Notes: a model not told the origin generated them from the letters alone. 10,000 nt of DNA from Flavobacterium sp. (GCF_020217025.1 NZ_JAIWOF010000015.1:1-10000); one strand, 5' to 3'; numbered from the stretch's first letter, positions 1 to 6,604 are shown. Numbers and translations: made by a program.

Positions 1-766
1 TTGGTTTGAAGTTGTTCAAAACTACTTTTGATAATTGTTTGGTATTTTCTAATAACGATTTTACATCGCCGTGCAAGAAATTTTCCACACAAGCATCGGT
101 ATATTTTATGAATTGTGATTTTAACATCGTACGGAAACCGTTATCTTTTAAGTTTTCCATGAAAATAGAAACCATTGGAGCAGTTTCGCCCACTATTCCT
201 GAATCAATTAAGAAAACCGCACCTTTTCCTTGTGTACTTTGTGTTGGAATTCCAGTTGCTTCGATATTATCTTTCGAGTTAATTAGAATTGGAATACTTA
301 AATAACTATTCAAAGGATCTAAACCTGAACTTTTTCCGTGGAAAAACGATTCCATTTGAGAGAAAATCGTCTTCAATTGCAATAATTTTTCACGAGTTAA
401 ATTCTCTAAAACCGTGATTTTACCATTCGCATATTTATCATAAATAGCAGCAACTAAAGCACCACTACTTCCTACTCCGTAACCTTGTGGAATACTCGAA
501 TCGAAATACATTCCGTTGTTTACATCTTGTTTTAAAACTTCTAAATTGAAAGTTACTAATTCAGGTTGTTCTGTTTGCAATTGCTCTAAATAAACAACAA
601 ATCTTTTTAAACTTTCGTTTGATTTAATTGCACTTTCTGAAGGATTTTCATCTTTCTTTAGAGCTCCATTATAGAAATTATAAGGAATTGAAAGTCCTTT
701 CGAATCTTGGATAATTCCGTATTCTCCGAAAAGTAATATTTTTGAGTAAAAAAGTGGTCCTTTCAT
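1..766 (-). CDS. mvk: Mevalonate kinase (GHMP kinase family), 3' end beyond the left edge
   Basis: I translated this partial gene by hand: an ATG at 764-766 opens 255 codons with no stop before the window edge. The product phosphorylates mevalonate to 5-phosphomevalonate with ATP, a cytoplasmic step of the mevalonate pathway. Visible features are the N-terminal substrate strand (KILLFGEYGII, residues 10-19), the GHMP ATP-binding loop PQGYGVGSSGAL (93-104), and the mevalonate-kinase segment ESFFHGKSSGLDPLNS (139-154). In that segment E139 is the likely Mg ligand and D150 the likely catalytic base. Bacterial relatives have a little over 300 residues, so perhaps 50-60 C-terminal residues are missing. 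It follows mvaD in the same direction, so an operon is likely, although the four-helix gene now lies between them. There is no Shine-Dalgarno sequence, and an AT-rich leader precedes the ATG. Phosphomevalonate kinase is an alternative but fits the HGKSSGLD motif less well. Confidence 0.9.
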   Translation of the reverse strand, partial: MKGPLFYSKILLFGEYGIIQDSKGLSIPYNFYNGALKKDENPSESAIKSNESLKRFVVYLEQLQTEQPELVTFNLEVLKQDVNNGMYFDSSIPQGYGVGSSGALVAAIYDKYANGKITVLENLTREKLLQLKTIFSQMESFFHGKSSGLDPLNSYLSIPILINSKDNIEATGIPTQSTQGKGAVFLIDSGIVGETAPMVSIFMENLKDNGFRTMLKSQFIKYTDACVENFLHGDVKSLLENTKQLSKVVLNNFKP

Positions 767-780
767 ATTATTTAATTGAC

Positions 781-797
781 AATTAATAATTGATAAT
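781..797. repeat. Left arm of inverted repeat flanking the four-helix gene
   Basis: The 17-nt arm aattaataattgataat matches the reverse complement of positions 1146-1162 at 16 of 17 bases. It lies between mevalonate kinase and the four-helix gene and touches the latter's stop codon. A degenerate copy of the same motif (aattgacaattaat) adjoins it at 774-787. The low complexity makes some chance matching possible, but the placement exactly at both ends of one gene argues for an element boundary. Confidence 0.6.
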
Positions 798-1147
798 TAT
801 TTATTCTTTGAAGTATTAATTATACTTGTTAGTAATTTCAATATTTCTATGTTTTTATTTTTCACATTAAGAAACTCTTCATCTGTTAAATAATTCGTTT
901 CATATAACAAATCTAACCAATATTCTGTTTCATTTGCTTCTTTGAGCGAAATTGATAGTTTATGAATAAAGTCAGCTTTGCTTTGTGCATGTTCCGATTC
1001 TCTTACATTAGCTCCAATTGAAGTTCCAGAACGCAACAACTGTTTTGATAAAACAAATTCTCTTTTATCAGCTAAAACTTTATAAAGATACACTATTTCT
1101 TTAGCGAATTCAAAAGATTTTTCTTTTATAACATTTTTCTTCTCCAT
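797..1147 (-). CDS. Four-helix-bundle protein (S23 / 23S rRNA intervening-sequence family)
   Basis: The 116-residue protein is all helical and carries the signature of this family: LLRSGTSIGANVRES near residues 39-53 and a KLSISLKEANETEYWLDLL helix near 65-83. The family is named for proteins encoded in 23S rRNA intervening sequences of Leptospira and Coxiella, but most Bacteroidota members lie elsewhere in the genome. It is related to Avd, the accessory protein of diversity-generating retroelements. A pentameric, basic, nucleic-acid-binding bundle is known for relatives; the role here is unknown. I start at ATG 1145-1147. A TTG two codons upstream lies in the flanking repeat and is a less likely start. 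The stop overlaps the left arm of an inverted repeat and the start overlaps the right arm, so the gene fills the bracketed element. It interrupts mvaD and mevalonate kinase with short gaps (9 and 30 nt) and is probably co-transcribed with them. Confidence 0.88.
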   Translation of the reverse strand: MEKKNVIKEKSFEFAKEIVYLYKVLADKREFVLSKQLLRSGTSIGANVRESEHAQSKADFIHKLSISLKEANETEYWLDLLYETNYLTDEEFLNVKNKNIEILKLLTSIINTSKNK

Positions 1148-1179
1148 TATCAATTGTTAATTATTCATTATCAATTGAC
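1145..1179. repeat. Right arm of inverted repeat with an internal direct repeat
   Basis: Positions 1146-1162 are the inverted partner of 781-797. The 12-mer cattatcaattg also occurs twice in the same orientation, at 1145-1156 and 1166-1177 (21-nt period). The arm covers the start codon of the four-helix gene and the final codons and stop of mvaD, so the mvaD tail QLIMNN is encoded by repeat sequence. The heptamer aattgac occurs at both outer edges in the same orientation (774-780 and 1173-1179), which could be a remnant of a target duplication or chance. Confidence 0.6.
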
Positions 1180-2242
1180 TTCCATTTCCAATTTGATCGC
1201 AAATATACTGACCATTTTGACAATAGCCAACTAATTCATTTTGAATAAATTGCAATACTTTTTCCTTTACGTTTTCAGGATACAAAACATGCACATTTGC
1301 ACCTGCATCTAACGTAAAACAAACTGGAATTTGCGTTTCATTTCTGAACTTCCAAATCTTATTAATGATTTCCAATGTGTTGGGTTTCATCAAAATAAAA
1401 TACGGCATTGAAGTCATCATCATAGCGTGTAGAGTCAAGGCTTCACTTTCTACAATATTGATGAATTCAGCTACATTTCCTGATGATAAAATCGCTTTTA
1501 TTTGGGATAAATTTTCATGAGCTTGCGCAAAACGTCTTACCGCATAAAGATGATTGTGCATTAAATCGTGCCCAACCGTACTCGAAACTTGTTTTTCGCC
1601 TTTATCTACTAATAAAATTGTGTCTTGATAGTTTTTAAAGTTAGAATGAATTTCAGAAAATTTCACTCCAAACAAATCCGAACTTCCGTTAATCTCTGCA
1701 TGACTTCCCCAAACTACGACTTCACCTTTGATACTTCTGCACGCGCTTCCACTTCCTAATCTTGCCAAAAATGAAGCTTTTGAATAGAAATAGTCATCCG
1801 AAATCGTTGGATTAATTGCTTTTTCTAAACTCATGATGTTCATTGCTAAAGCTGCCATTCCAGAGGCTGAAGAAGCAATTCCCGAACTATGAGGAAACGT
1901 ATTTTTAGTGTCAATTTTAAAATGATATTCTTTTAAAAACGGACAATATTTTTCAATTCTTTCGAAGAATTTTTGAATTTTTGGTTTAAAATCTTCTTTT
2001 GGTTTTCCTTCAAAAAGTAAATCGAATGAAAAACTATTATTTTCTAATTTTTTAACTACTTCCAACTTCGTAATTGTTTTACAATTGTTTAACGTAAAAC
2101 TTATCGATGGGTTCGCTGGAATTTGGTTTTCTTTCTTGCCCCAATATTTCACTAAGGCAATATTACTAGGCGCGCTCCATTCGAAACTAGCGGATTCAAT
2201 AGAATTATATGAGTTGGCGATAAAATCTTTTTCGGTAAGCAT
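1157..2242 (-). CDS. mvaD: Diphosphomevalonate decarboxylase
   Basis: The 361-residue enzyme carries out the ATP-dependent decarboxylation of mevalonate 5-diphosphate to isopentenyl diphosphate, the last step of the mevalonate pathway. Family motifs are in order: SAPSNIALVKYWGK (residues 23-36), IPANPSISFTL (41-51), the phosphate-binding loop FPHSSGIASSASGMAA (116-131), the decarboxylase-specific LGSGSACRSIKG (162-173, with the conserved Arg169) and LDAGANVHVLYP (311-322, with the catalytic Asp312). All key residues are present and the length is close to normal. The ATG at 2240-2242 is the only good start. It is the first gene of a minus-strand operon that continues into the four-helix gene and mevalonate kinase. 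It is divergent from tspO, with a TAnnTTTG element 15 nt upstream. The last six codons and the stop fall in the repeat bordering the four-helix gene, so its C-terminus may differ from relatives by a few residues. Confidence 0.96.
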   Translation of the reverse strand: MLTEKDFIANSYNSIESASFEWSAPSNIALVKYWGKKENQIPANPSISFTLNNCKTITKLEVVKKLENNSFSFDLLFEGKPKEDFKPKIQKFFERIEKYCPFLKEYHFKIDTKNTFPHSSGIASSASGMAALAMNIMSLEKAINPTISDDYFYSKASFLARLGSGSACRSIKGEVVVWGSHAEINGSSDLFGVKFSEIHSNFKNYQDTILLVDKGEKQVSSTVGHDLMHNHLYAVRRFAQAHENLSQIKAILSSGNVAEFINIVESEALTLHAMMMTSMPYFILMKPNTLEIINKIWKFRNETQIPVCFTLDAGANVHVLYPENVKEKVLQFIQNELVGYCQNGQYICDQIGNGSQLIMNN

Positions 2243-2257
2243 AGCTTAAAATTTTGA

Positions 2258-2265
2258 CAAAAATA
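2258..2265 (-). promoter_or_regulatory. Putative -7 element of the mvaD promoter
   Basis: Read on the minus strand this is TATTTTTG, an exact match to the Bacteroidota -7 consensus TAnnTTTG, 15 nt upstream of the mvaD ATG in the 82-bp divergent gap with tspO. No TTG lies at the expected -33 spacing, so the call rests on one element only. In this AT-rich sequence, a chance match is possible. I found no exact TAnnTTTG on the plus strand for tspO. Confidence 0.35.
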
Positions 2266-2324
2266 CCGATTTTGATTGATTTGTTCCCTTGATATTTCGT
2301 TAATTTGCCTATAAAATTGAAAAC

Positions 2325-2801
2325 ATGAACAAATATCTTAAAATAACTTATTGTGTTGCCATTTGTTTGGCAGTAGGTTACTTATCGAGTAATGTTACAC
2401 AATCAAGTATTTCCACTTGGTATCCCGAAATTAAAAAACCGAATTTCAATCCGCCAAATTGGTTATTTGCACCCGTTTGGACTACGCTTTTCATCCTAAT
2501 GGGAATTGCAGCTGGAATGGTGTGGAACAAACTAGAAACCAACAAAGAATTGGTAAAAAAAGGATTATTGTTTTTTACAGCTCAATTACTTTTAAATGCT
2601 TTATGGTCGTATTTGTTCTTTGGACTGAATAATATTTTATTGGCATTTATCGAGATTATTTTACTTTGGTTAATTATTTATGAAACCTATTATATTTTTA
2701 AACAAATAGACAAAAGAGCTTCTTATTTATTGATTCCTTATTTGTCTTGGGTTGGGTTTGCAACAATTTTAACTGGAACGATATATTGGTTAAATCGATA
2801 A
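2325..2801 (+). CDS. tspO: TspO/MBR family integral membrane protein
   Basis: The 158-residue protein has about five hydrophobic segments (near residues 6-24, 47-67, 79-100, 102-124 and 133-155), the usual size and topology of the TspO/peripheral benzodiazepine receptor family. Family motifs include NPPNWLFAPVWTTLFILMGIA (42-62), the tryptophan-rich LLLNALWSYLFFGLNN (88-103) and the last-helix signature PYLSWVGFATILTGTIYWLN (138-157). Relatives bind tetrapyrroles such as protoporphyrin IX and, in eukaryotes, cholesterol; the function in Bacteroidota is not settled. The Asn common in the final helix (FATxLN) is Thr here. The ATG at 2325 has only an A-rich leader and no Shine-Dalgarno sequence. 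It is transcribed alone, divergent from mvaD, and ends at the hairpin at 2818-2853. A role tied to isoprenoids, suggested by its neighbours, is only inference. Confidence 0.92.
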   Translation: MNKYLKITYCVAICLAVGYLSSNVTQSSISTWYPEIKKPNFNPPNWLFAPVWTTLFILMGIAAGMVWNKLETNKELVKKGLLFFTAQLLLNALWSYLFFGLNNILLAFIEIILLWLIIYETYYIFKQIDKRASYLLIPYLSWVGFATILTGTIYWLNR

Positions 2802-2817
2802 TCAACATTTATAAAAT

Positions 2818-2853
2818 AAAAAAGGCGACTTCAAATTGAAATCGCCTTTTTTT
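2818..2853. terminator. Bidirectional Rho-independent terminator
   Basis: The arms aaaaaaggcga (2818-2828) and tcgcctttttt (2842-2852) pair perfectly, and an inner ttc/gaa pairing shortens the loop to about 5 nt. The plus strand ends in a run of seven T; the minus strand ends in T from the A-rich left arm. It sits between the convergent tspO (17 nt after its stop) and the LPP20-like lipoprotein gene (16 nt after its stop), so it probably serves both. Confidence 0.9.
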
Positions 2854-2868
2854 ATATTTTGAAAAGGA

Positions 2869-3453
2869 TTATTTATTTCCCATTTCTTCCATTTCTTTAT
2901 AGAAAGTTTCTTTGAATTTTTCGTAGTTATAATCTACTTTCAAACGATCATCAGCAGAAATTCTATTATTTAAAGTATTTAATAAAGCAGCATTATTTAA
3001 CTCAATTGCAATATATGTTTTGTATTTACCTGCAGCTGTTTTAGTTAATTCCTCACAAATTGTTTTAGTTCCAGAAATTGATTGATTGATTACCTCACGG
3101 CTTAACCCTTCATATTTAGCAATATATTCTTGTTTTCCACCAGAATTTACATCGTTAAAGTAGTTATCAATAACTGCTTTTAATGTTACTTCTATTTGAC
3201 CTGCTAATTCTAAACGTGCGTTACTCAATGCCATTCTTTTAGAGTTTGCTTGATCTGGGCTTTCGCCAACACTATTAGCTCTAAAAAAATCTTTATCGGT
3301 AAAGTATTTTGGTCCACTACATAAAACTTCTACTTTAACTTCTCCTTTTGGAGCATCTACTGGTTTTTCTTCTTTTTTACTTCTACAAGAAGCTGCACCA
3401 AGGACTAATAAACCTACTAAAATTGTATTTCTCATTTTTGTAATTTTTCTCAT
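2869..3453 (-). CDS. LPP20-like lipoprotein
   Basis: From the ATG at 3451-3453 the product has 194 residues: a basic n-region, a hydrophobic stretch (ILVGLLVLG) and a lipobox-type AASC with Cys23. After the Cys comes RSKKEEK, similar to the Lys-acidic lipoprotein export signals of Bacteroidota, so surface display is possible. The mature part has the LPP20 (PF02169-like) pattern: a Gly/Ser-rich turn (ANSVGESPDQ) then a long helix with regularly spaced Ala (MALSNARLELAGQIE), and later TICEE followed by a YKTYIAIEL strand. The same pattern occurs in the larger lipoprotein at 5246-6604. Other in-frame starts are an ATG at 3433-3435, duplicated with its surroundings, and a GTG at 3475-3477. I chose the middle one because it gives the best basic n-region. 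It is divergent from the TPR lipoprotein gene. The family assignment rests on my pattern reading; the function is unknown. Confidence 0.75.
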   Translation of the reverse strand: MRKITKMRNTILVGLLVLGAASCRSKKEEKPVDAPKGEVKVEVLCSGPKYFTDKDFFRANSVGESPDQANSKRMALSNARLELAGQIEVTLKAVIDNYFNDVNSGGKQEYIAKYEGLSREVINQSISGTKTICEELTKTAAGKYKTYIAIELNNAALLNTLNNRISADDRLKVDYNYEKFKETFYKEMEEMGNK

Positions 3454-3460
3454 TTTTGTA
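3428..3460 (-). repeat. Tandem duplication around the lipoprotein start codon
   Basis: The 15-mer tttctcatttttgta occurs at 3428-3442 and 3446-3460 (18-nt period). Read on the minus strand, each copy contains an ATG AGA in the same frame, so the gene has two equivalent start contexts six codons apart. The duplication adds six residues (MRKITK) ahead of the second Met and lengthens the basic n-region of the signal peptide. Confidence 0.8.
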
Positions 3461-3550
3461 TAATTATTGTTAAACACTCATTTTTGGTATCAAATTTGAA
3501 AGATTTGCCAATATTAACAAAAAAAACAACTCGAAAAAACGTTTGTTTGT

Positions 3551-3558
3551 TATTTTTG
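3551..3558 (+). promoter_or_regulatory. Putative -7 element of the TPR-lipoprotein operon
   Basis: TATTTTTG matches the Bacteroidota -7 consensus TAnnTTTG exactly, 53 nt upstream of the ATG at 3612 in the divergent gap. No TTG lies 19-21 nt upstream, so only half of the promoter is recognisable. A near match TAAAATTG at 3562-3569, with TTTG at 3542-3545 (16-nt spacing), is an alternative. Confidence 0.35.
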
Positions 3559-3611
3559 TTTTAAAATTGTCAACTGAACTTTAACACATTTTACAAAATA
3601 CGTGCCAATCT

Positions 3612-5246
3612 ATGAAATTGAACTTTACCCCAAAATATTCAATCGTATTCTTATTCTTATTTCTGTTCTCTTGTAGTATAAAAAACACTACCTTAAAAAA
3701 AGGAGCTGAAATGGAAAAATTAGGCAACTTCAAACAAGCCTCAGAATTGTATTTAGGTGTTTTATACAGAAAACCAAATCTCCCAGAAATTGAAAACGCG
3801 TTAAGAAGAAGTGCTCAATTGCATATTTCTGAGACAGCTTTCACAATTGCCACAAAAAACGAAAAAGGAGACAAAGAAGGTGTTGTAAATGAATATTACA
3901 ATCTGAATGGTTTTGTGAATCAAGTAAATGCTTTCACAAAAAATCTAGATATTGATCAACAAACGAAAGCGATTTACAACAAAAACTTAGATCAATATTT
4001 AATGGGGCAATATGATTTAGGAATCAAATATCTTTCTGAGAAAAAATTCGCAGAAGCTGAAAGTGTTTTTAATGATATTTCTCGTTTTAATCCTAATTAC
4101 AAAGACACTCCAAAACAACTAAGCATTGCCATAAATGAGCCTGTTTATTTGAGCGGAATTCAACTTTTTGGAGAAAAAAAATACATGCCTGCTTATGATA
4201 AATGGAATGAAATTTACACTCGTGAGGCTAATTATAAAGACGTAAAAAACAAATTGCAACAAGCATTAAACGAGCGTTACAAAGAAGGAAGTTATTATTT
4301 AATGCAAGAAAACTTTAAAGAAGCAGAATTAGCTTTTGAGCAAGTTAAAAATATAAACAACAACTATTTAGATGTAAAAAATCTGCATCGTGAAGCTGCT
4401 AGCGAACCTATTTATCGTAAAGCGATTAAAGATTTGAAGAAAGGAAAATGCAGAACCGCTTATTTAGGATTGGATGACATTATTCAAAGATTTGATAGTT
4501 ACAAAAATGCTGATGAATTAAAATCGGATGCTTTAGTATGTGCAGAATATCCAATTATTGTAGAATCATATAGAGGAAGAAACTCGAGTGGCTTTGAAAG
4601 CAACATTCAAAATGCGGTTATTGAAGACATTTTAGCTAGTAAAAATCCGTTTGTAAAAATCATTAAAGGAAGCAATGACATTTCTTCTCCGTATTATAAT
4701 ATTTCGGAGACAAGCAAAAACAACACACAATTGAAGCGATATATAGAAAATTTTTATGTAAGAACAAATGCAAAAGCGGTTTTAACAATACATATTAATC
4801 AATATCAGTTACAAGACGAACCTGTTAGAAGTTATGATGTTAATGGATTAGAAGTAAAAAAATTAAAGGCTCGTAATGGTTCCGATTCGCTTGTTGAAAA
4901 ATCAGTAGTGTATAAAGAATATGAAAAAAGAAGTACGTTACAATCCAACATTACGTATCGATTAGTTGAAATTACAACAGGCAAAATTTTGATGCAAAAA
5001 ACCATCCAAAAAAATGATGAAAAACAAATTCGATACGCTCGAAATAATAATTCAAACTATAAACTGATTTATCCTACGCGCACCATTGCTGACCGAATAA
5101 TGAGAGACGAATCGAACTATAAAAACTTGCAAGCGCTTTTCCAAACTAGCGATCAAATTAACAGTCAATCTCTAGCTGAGAACATTTTAACCGATTTTAG
5201 AAAACGAATTGTTTCCGAAATTTTGCTTTTTAACCCTGAAGAATAA
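3612..5246 (+). CDS. TPR-repeat lipoprotein, probable envelope component
   Basis: The 544-residue protein starts with a lipoprotein signal (hydrophobic 11-20, lipobox FSC, Cys21), so it is probably membrane-anchored in the periplasm. Residues 30-60 form a TPR-like helix pair. Four further helical units begin near 135, 180, 225 and 269, about 45 residues apart. Each has a Gly/Tyr-rich first helix, a (Y/F)xxA second helix and most end in an NYKD-type turn. After Cys310 the protein changes to mixed alpha/beta (311-470). The strands KAVLTIHINQYQL and ITYRLVEITTGKILMQKTI recall the CsgG/LpoB fold, where a strand bears a DxxTGxI motif; this resemblance is weak and is my inference. The stop overlaps the ATG of the next gene (TAATG), so translation is probably coupled. 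I do not recognise a named family. A multi-protein lipoprotein complex in the envelope is a reasonable guess from context. Confidence 0.8.
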   Translation: MKLNFTPKYSIVFLFLFLFSCSIKNTTLKKGAEMEKLGNFKQASELYLGVLYRKPNLPEIENALRRSAQLHISETAFTIATKNEKGDKEGVVNEYYNLNGFVNQVNAFTKNLDIDQQTKAIYNKNLDQYLMGQYDLGIKYLSEKKFAEAESVFNDISRFNPNYKDTPKQLSIAINEPVYLSGIQLFGEKKYMPAYDKWNEIYTREANYKDVKNKLQQALNERYKEGSYYLMQENFKEAELAFEQVKNINNNYLDVKNLHREAASEPIYRKAIKDLKKGKCRTAYLGLDDIIQRFDSYKNADELKSDALVCAEYPIIVESYRGRNSSGFESNIQNAVIEDILASKNPFVKIIKGSNDISSPYYNISETSKNNTQLKRYIENFYVRTNAKAVLTIHINQYQLQDEPVRSYDVNGLEVKKLKARNGSDSLVEKSVVYKEYEKRSTLQSNITYRLVEITTGKILMQKTIQKNDEKQIRYARNNNSNYKLIYPTRTIADRIMRDESNYKNLQALFQTSDQINSQSLAENILTDFRKRIVSEILLFNPEE

Positions 5247-6604
5247 TGCTTAAATATATCGTTTTACTTACTAGTTTTTTTGTTTTTTTCTCATGTGGAA
5301 GTTCTAAAAACAATTCCACAATTCCTGAAAATGCTCCAGAATGGGTTTCCAAAACTCCTTTGAGTAATTTTAATTATATCGGAATTGGTATGGCACCAAA
5401 ATCATCATCTGATTATAGAGAAAAAGCACAAAAAATGGCACTAACTGAAATTTCAAATAGCATTTCGGTTACCGTTTCTAGTAACAATTCGCTAAACGTT
5501 TTTCAATATGATGATACTTTTAATGAGTTTTATCGCATGAACAGCATGGTTTCTAGTGCTGCTTTTTTAGAAGGATATGATATCGTGGATATTTTTGAAA
5601 CTGAAAATTATTATTACACCTATTTAAGCTTATCAAAACAAAAACACCAACAATTAAGAAAAGCCCGAATTAATAAAGCATTAGAAGCTTCGATTTTCAA
5701 ATTTGATTACGCCAAAAAACTGACTGCTGAAAAAGATTTTTCTGAAGCTATAAAACAACAAATTTTAGCCTTAGAAGATATTAGTGAGTTTTTAAACGAA
5801 GATTTACGCTACACCGAAAATCAGACAGAAAAGCCCTATGTTAGTCTTTTGATGAACACGATTTTTACTAATTTAAATCAAATTGAAATATCATTTCCCG
5901 TAAAACAACTGAACATCAAACATGCTGCTGACCCAAAAGACATTAACATCCAACCCATAACCATTAAATCGCAAAATAAGACACTTAGCAACATTCCTGT
6001 TTCTATTTTTTATTCTTGGCAACCGGGACAAAGTTTGGATTTGGTTTCAGAAAGCAATGGTACAATTTCATTAGTAATTCCGAGAAATTGTAGTAAAAAC
6101 AATTCGGAAAAAATCACAGCAATTTTAGATACGTACTCTTTAGTTAAGAATTTAAGTCAAAACCGAGTGGTTCAAAAGATATTTGAAAATTATCAATCTA
6201 AAAAGTTTGAACTATCCATTGCAAAACAATTACCTGTTATTGAATTAGATATATTTTTAATTGACAAGTTGAAGAAAAATTTAAATGCCTTAGAAGACGA
6301 ATTGTTTCAGATTTTTTCTGCTGATTATTTCACCTTAGCTTCAAGAAAAGCAAAAAAAGATTTTACCATTACTATCGAAAGTAAAAAAATTGAAAACTTA
6401 CAAGTAAACGGTAAAATTTCCACAAAACTAGAAAGTCGTATTAAAATTACAAATTCTAGCAACCACATTGTATATCAAGAAACCTTGTACAACATCATCG
6501 GAATAGGTTCTAGCACTGAACTAGCTGAACAAGATGCTTTGCAATCGTTGATGGATAAAATTAAGATGGTAAATTACACTGTTATGGTTCAATCGATGTT
6601 ATAG
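5246..6604 (+). CDS. LPP20-domain lipoprotein
   Basis: The 452-residue product has a clear lipoprotein signal: hydrophobic residues 4-15, lipobox FFSC and Cys17, followed by GSSKNNS. Residues 30-130 fit the LPP20 family: APEWVSKTPLSNFNYIGIGMA (30-50), a helix with spaced Ala (EKAQKMALTEISNSI, 59-73), then EGYDIVDIFETENYYYTYLSL (109-129). A helical segment at about 133-185 and a beta-rich region (210-310, perhaps Ig-like) follow. The tail repeats the LPP20 signature: IIGIGSSTELAEQDALQSLMDKI (417-439). The ATG shares one base with the stop of the TPR lipoprotein gene, so the two are probably made together and may interact. The 3' end overlaps the convergent flavoprotein gene by 23 bp. LPP20 relatives include envelope and flagellum-associated lipoproteins. 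There are no flagellar genes here, so a general outer-membrane role is more likely. The exact function is unknown. Confidence 0.82.
   Translation: MLKYIVLLTSFFVFFSCGSSKNNSTIPENAPEWVSKTPLSNFNYIGIGMAPKSSSDYREKAQKMALTEISNSISVTVSSNNSLNVFQYDDTFNEFYRMNSMVSSAAFLEGYDIVDIFETENYYYTYLSLSKQKHQQLRKARINKALEASIFKFDYAKKLTAEKDFSEAIKQQILALEDISEFLNEDLRYTENQTEKPYVSLLMNTIFTNLNQIEISFPVKQLNIKHAADPKDINIQPITIKSQNKTLSNIPVSIFYSWQPGQSLDLVSESNGTISLVIPRNCSKNNSEKITAILDTYSLVKNLSQNRVVQKIFENYQSKKFELSIAKQLPVIELDIFLIDKLKKNLNALEDELFQIFSADYFTLASRKAKKDFTITIESKKIENLQVNGKISTKLESRIKITNSSNHIVYQETLYNIIGIGSSTELAEQDALQSLMDKIKMVNYTVMVQSML

Noticed and set aside
6..305. A 99-residue plus-strand open frame
   Set aside because: It is antisense to mevalonate kinase, whose minus-strand frame carries clear GHMP motifs. 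The plus-strand translation has no recognisable features.
774..1179. aattgac at both edges as a definite target-site duplication
   Set aside because: Seven AT-rich bases inside repeated low-complexity sequence can match by chance; I keep it only as a supporting hint.
771..1180. A 23S rRNA intervening sequence or a diversity-generating retroelement
   Set aside because: No rRNA sequence flanks the four-helix gene, and there is no reverse transcriptase or template/variable repeat pair in the window.
2300..2307. TTAATTTG as a tspO promoter -7 element
   Set aside because: It misses the second base of TAnnTTTG, and the upstream TTTG is only 16 nt away instead of about 19.
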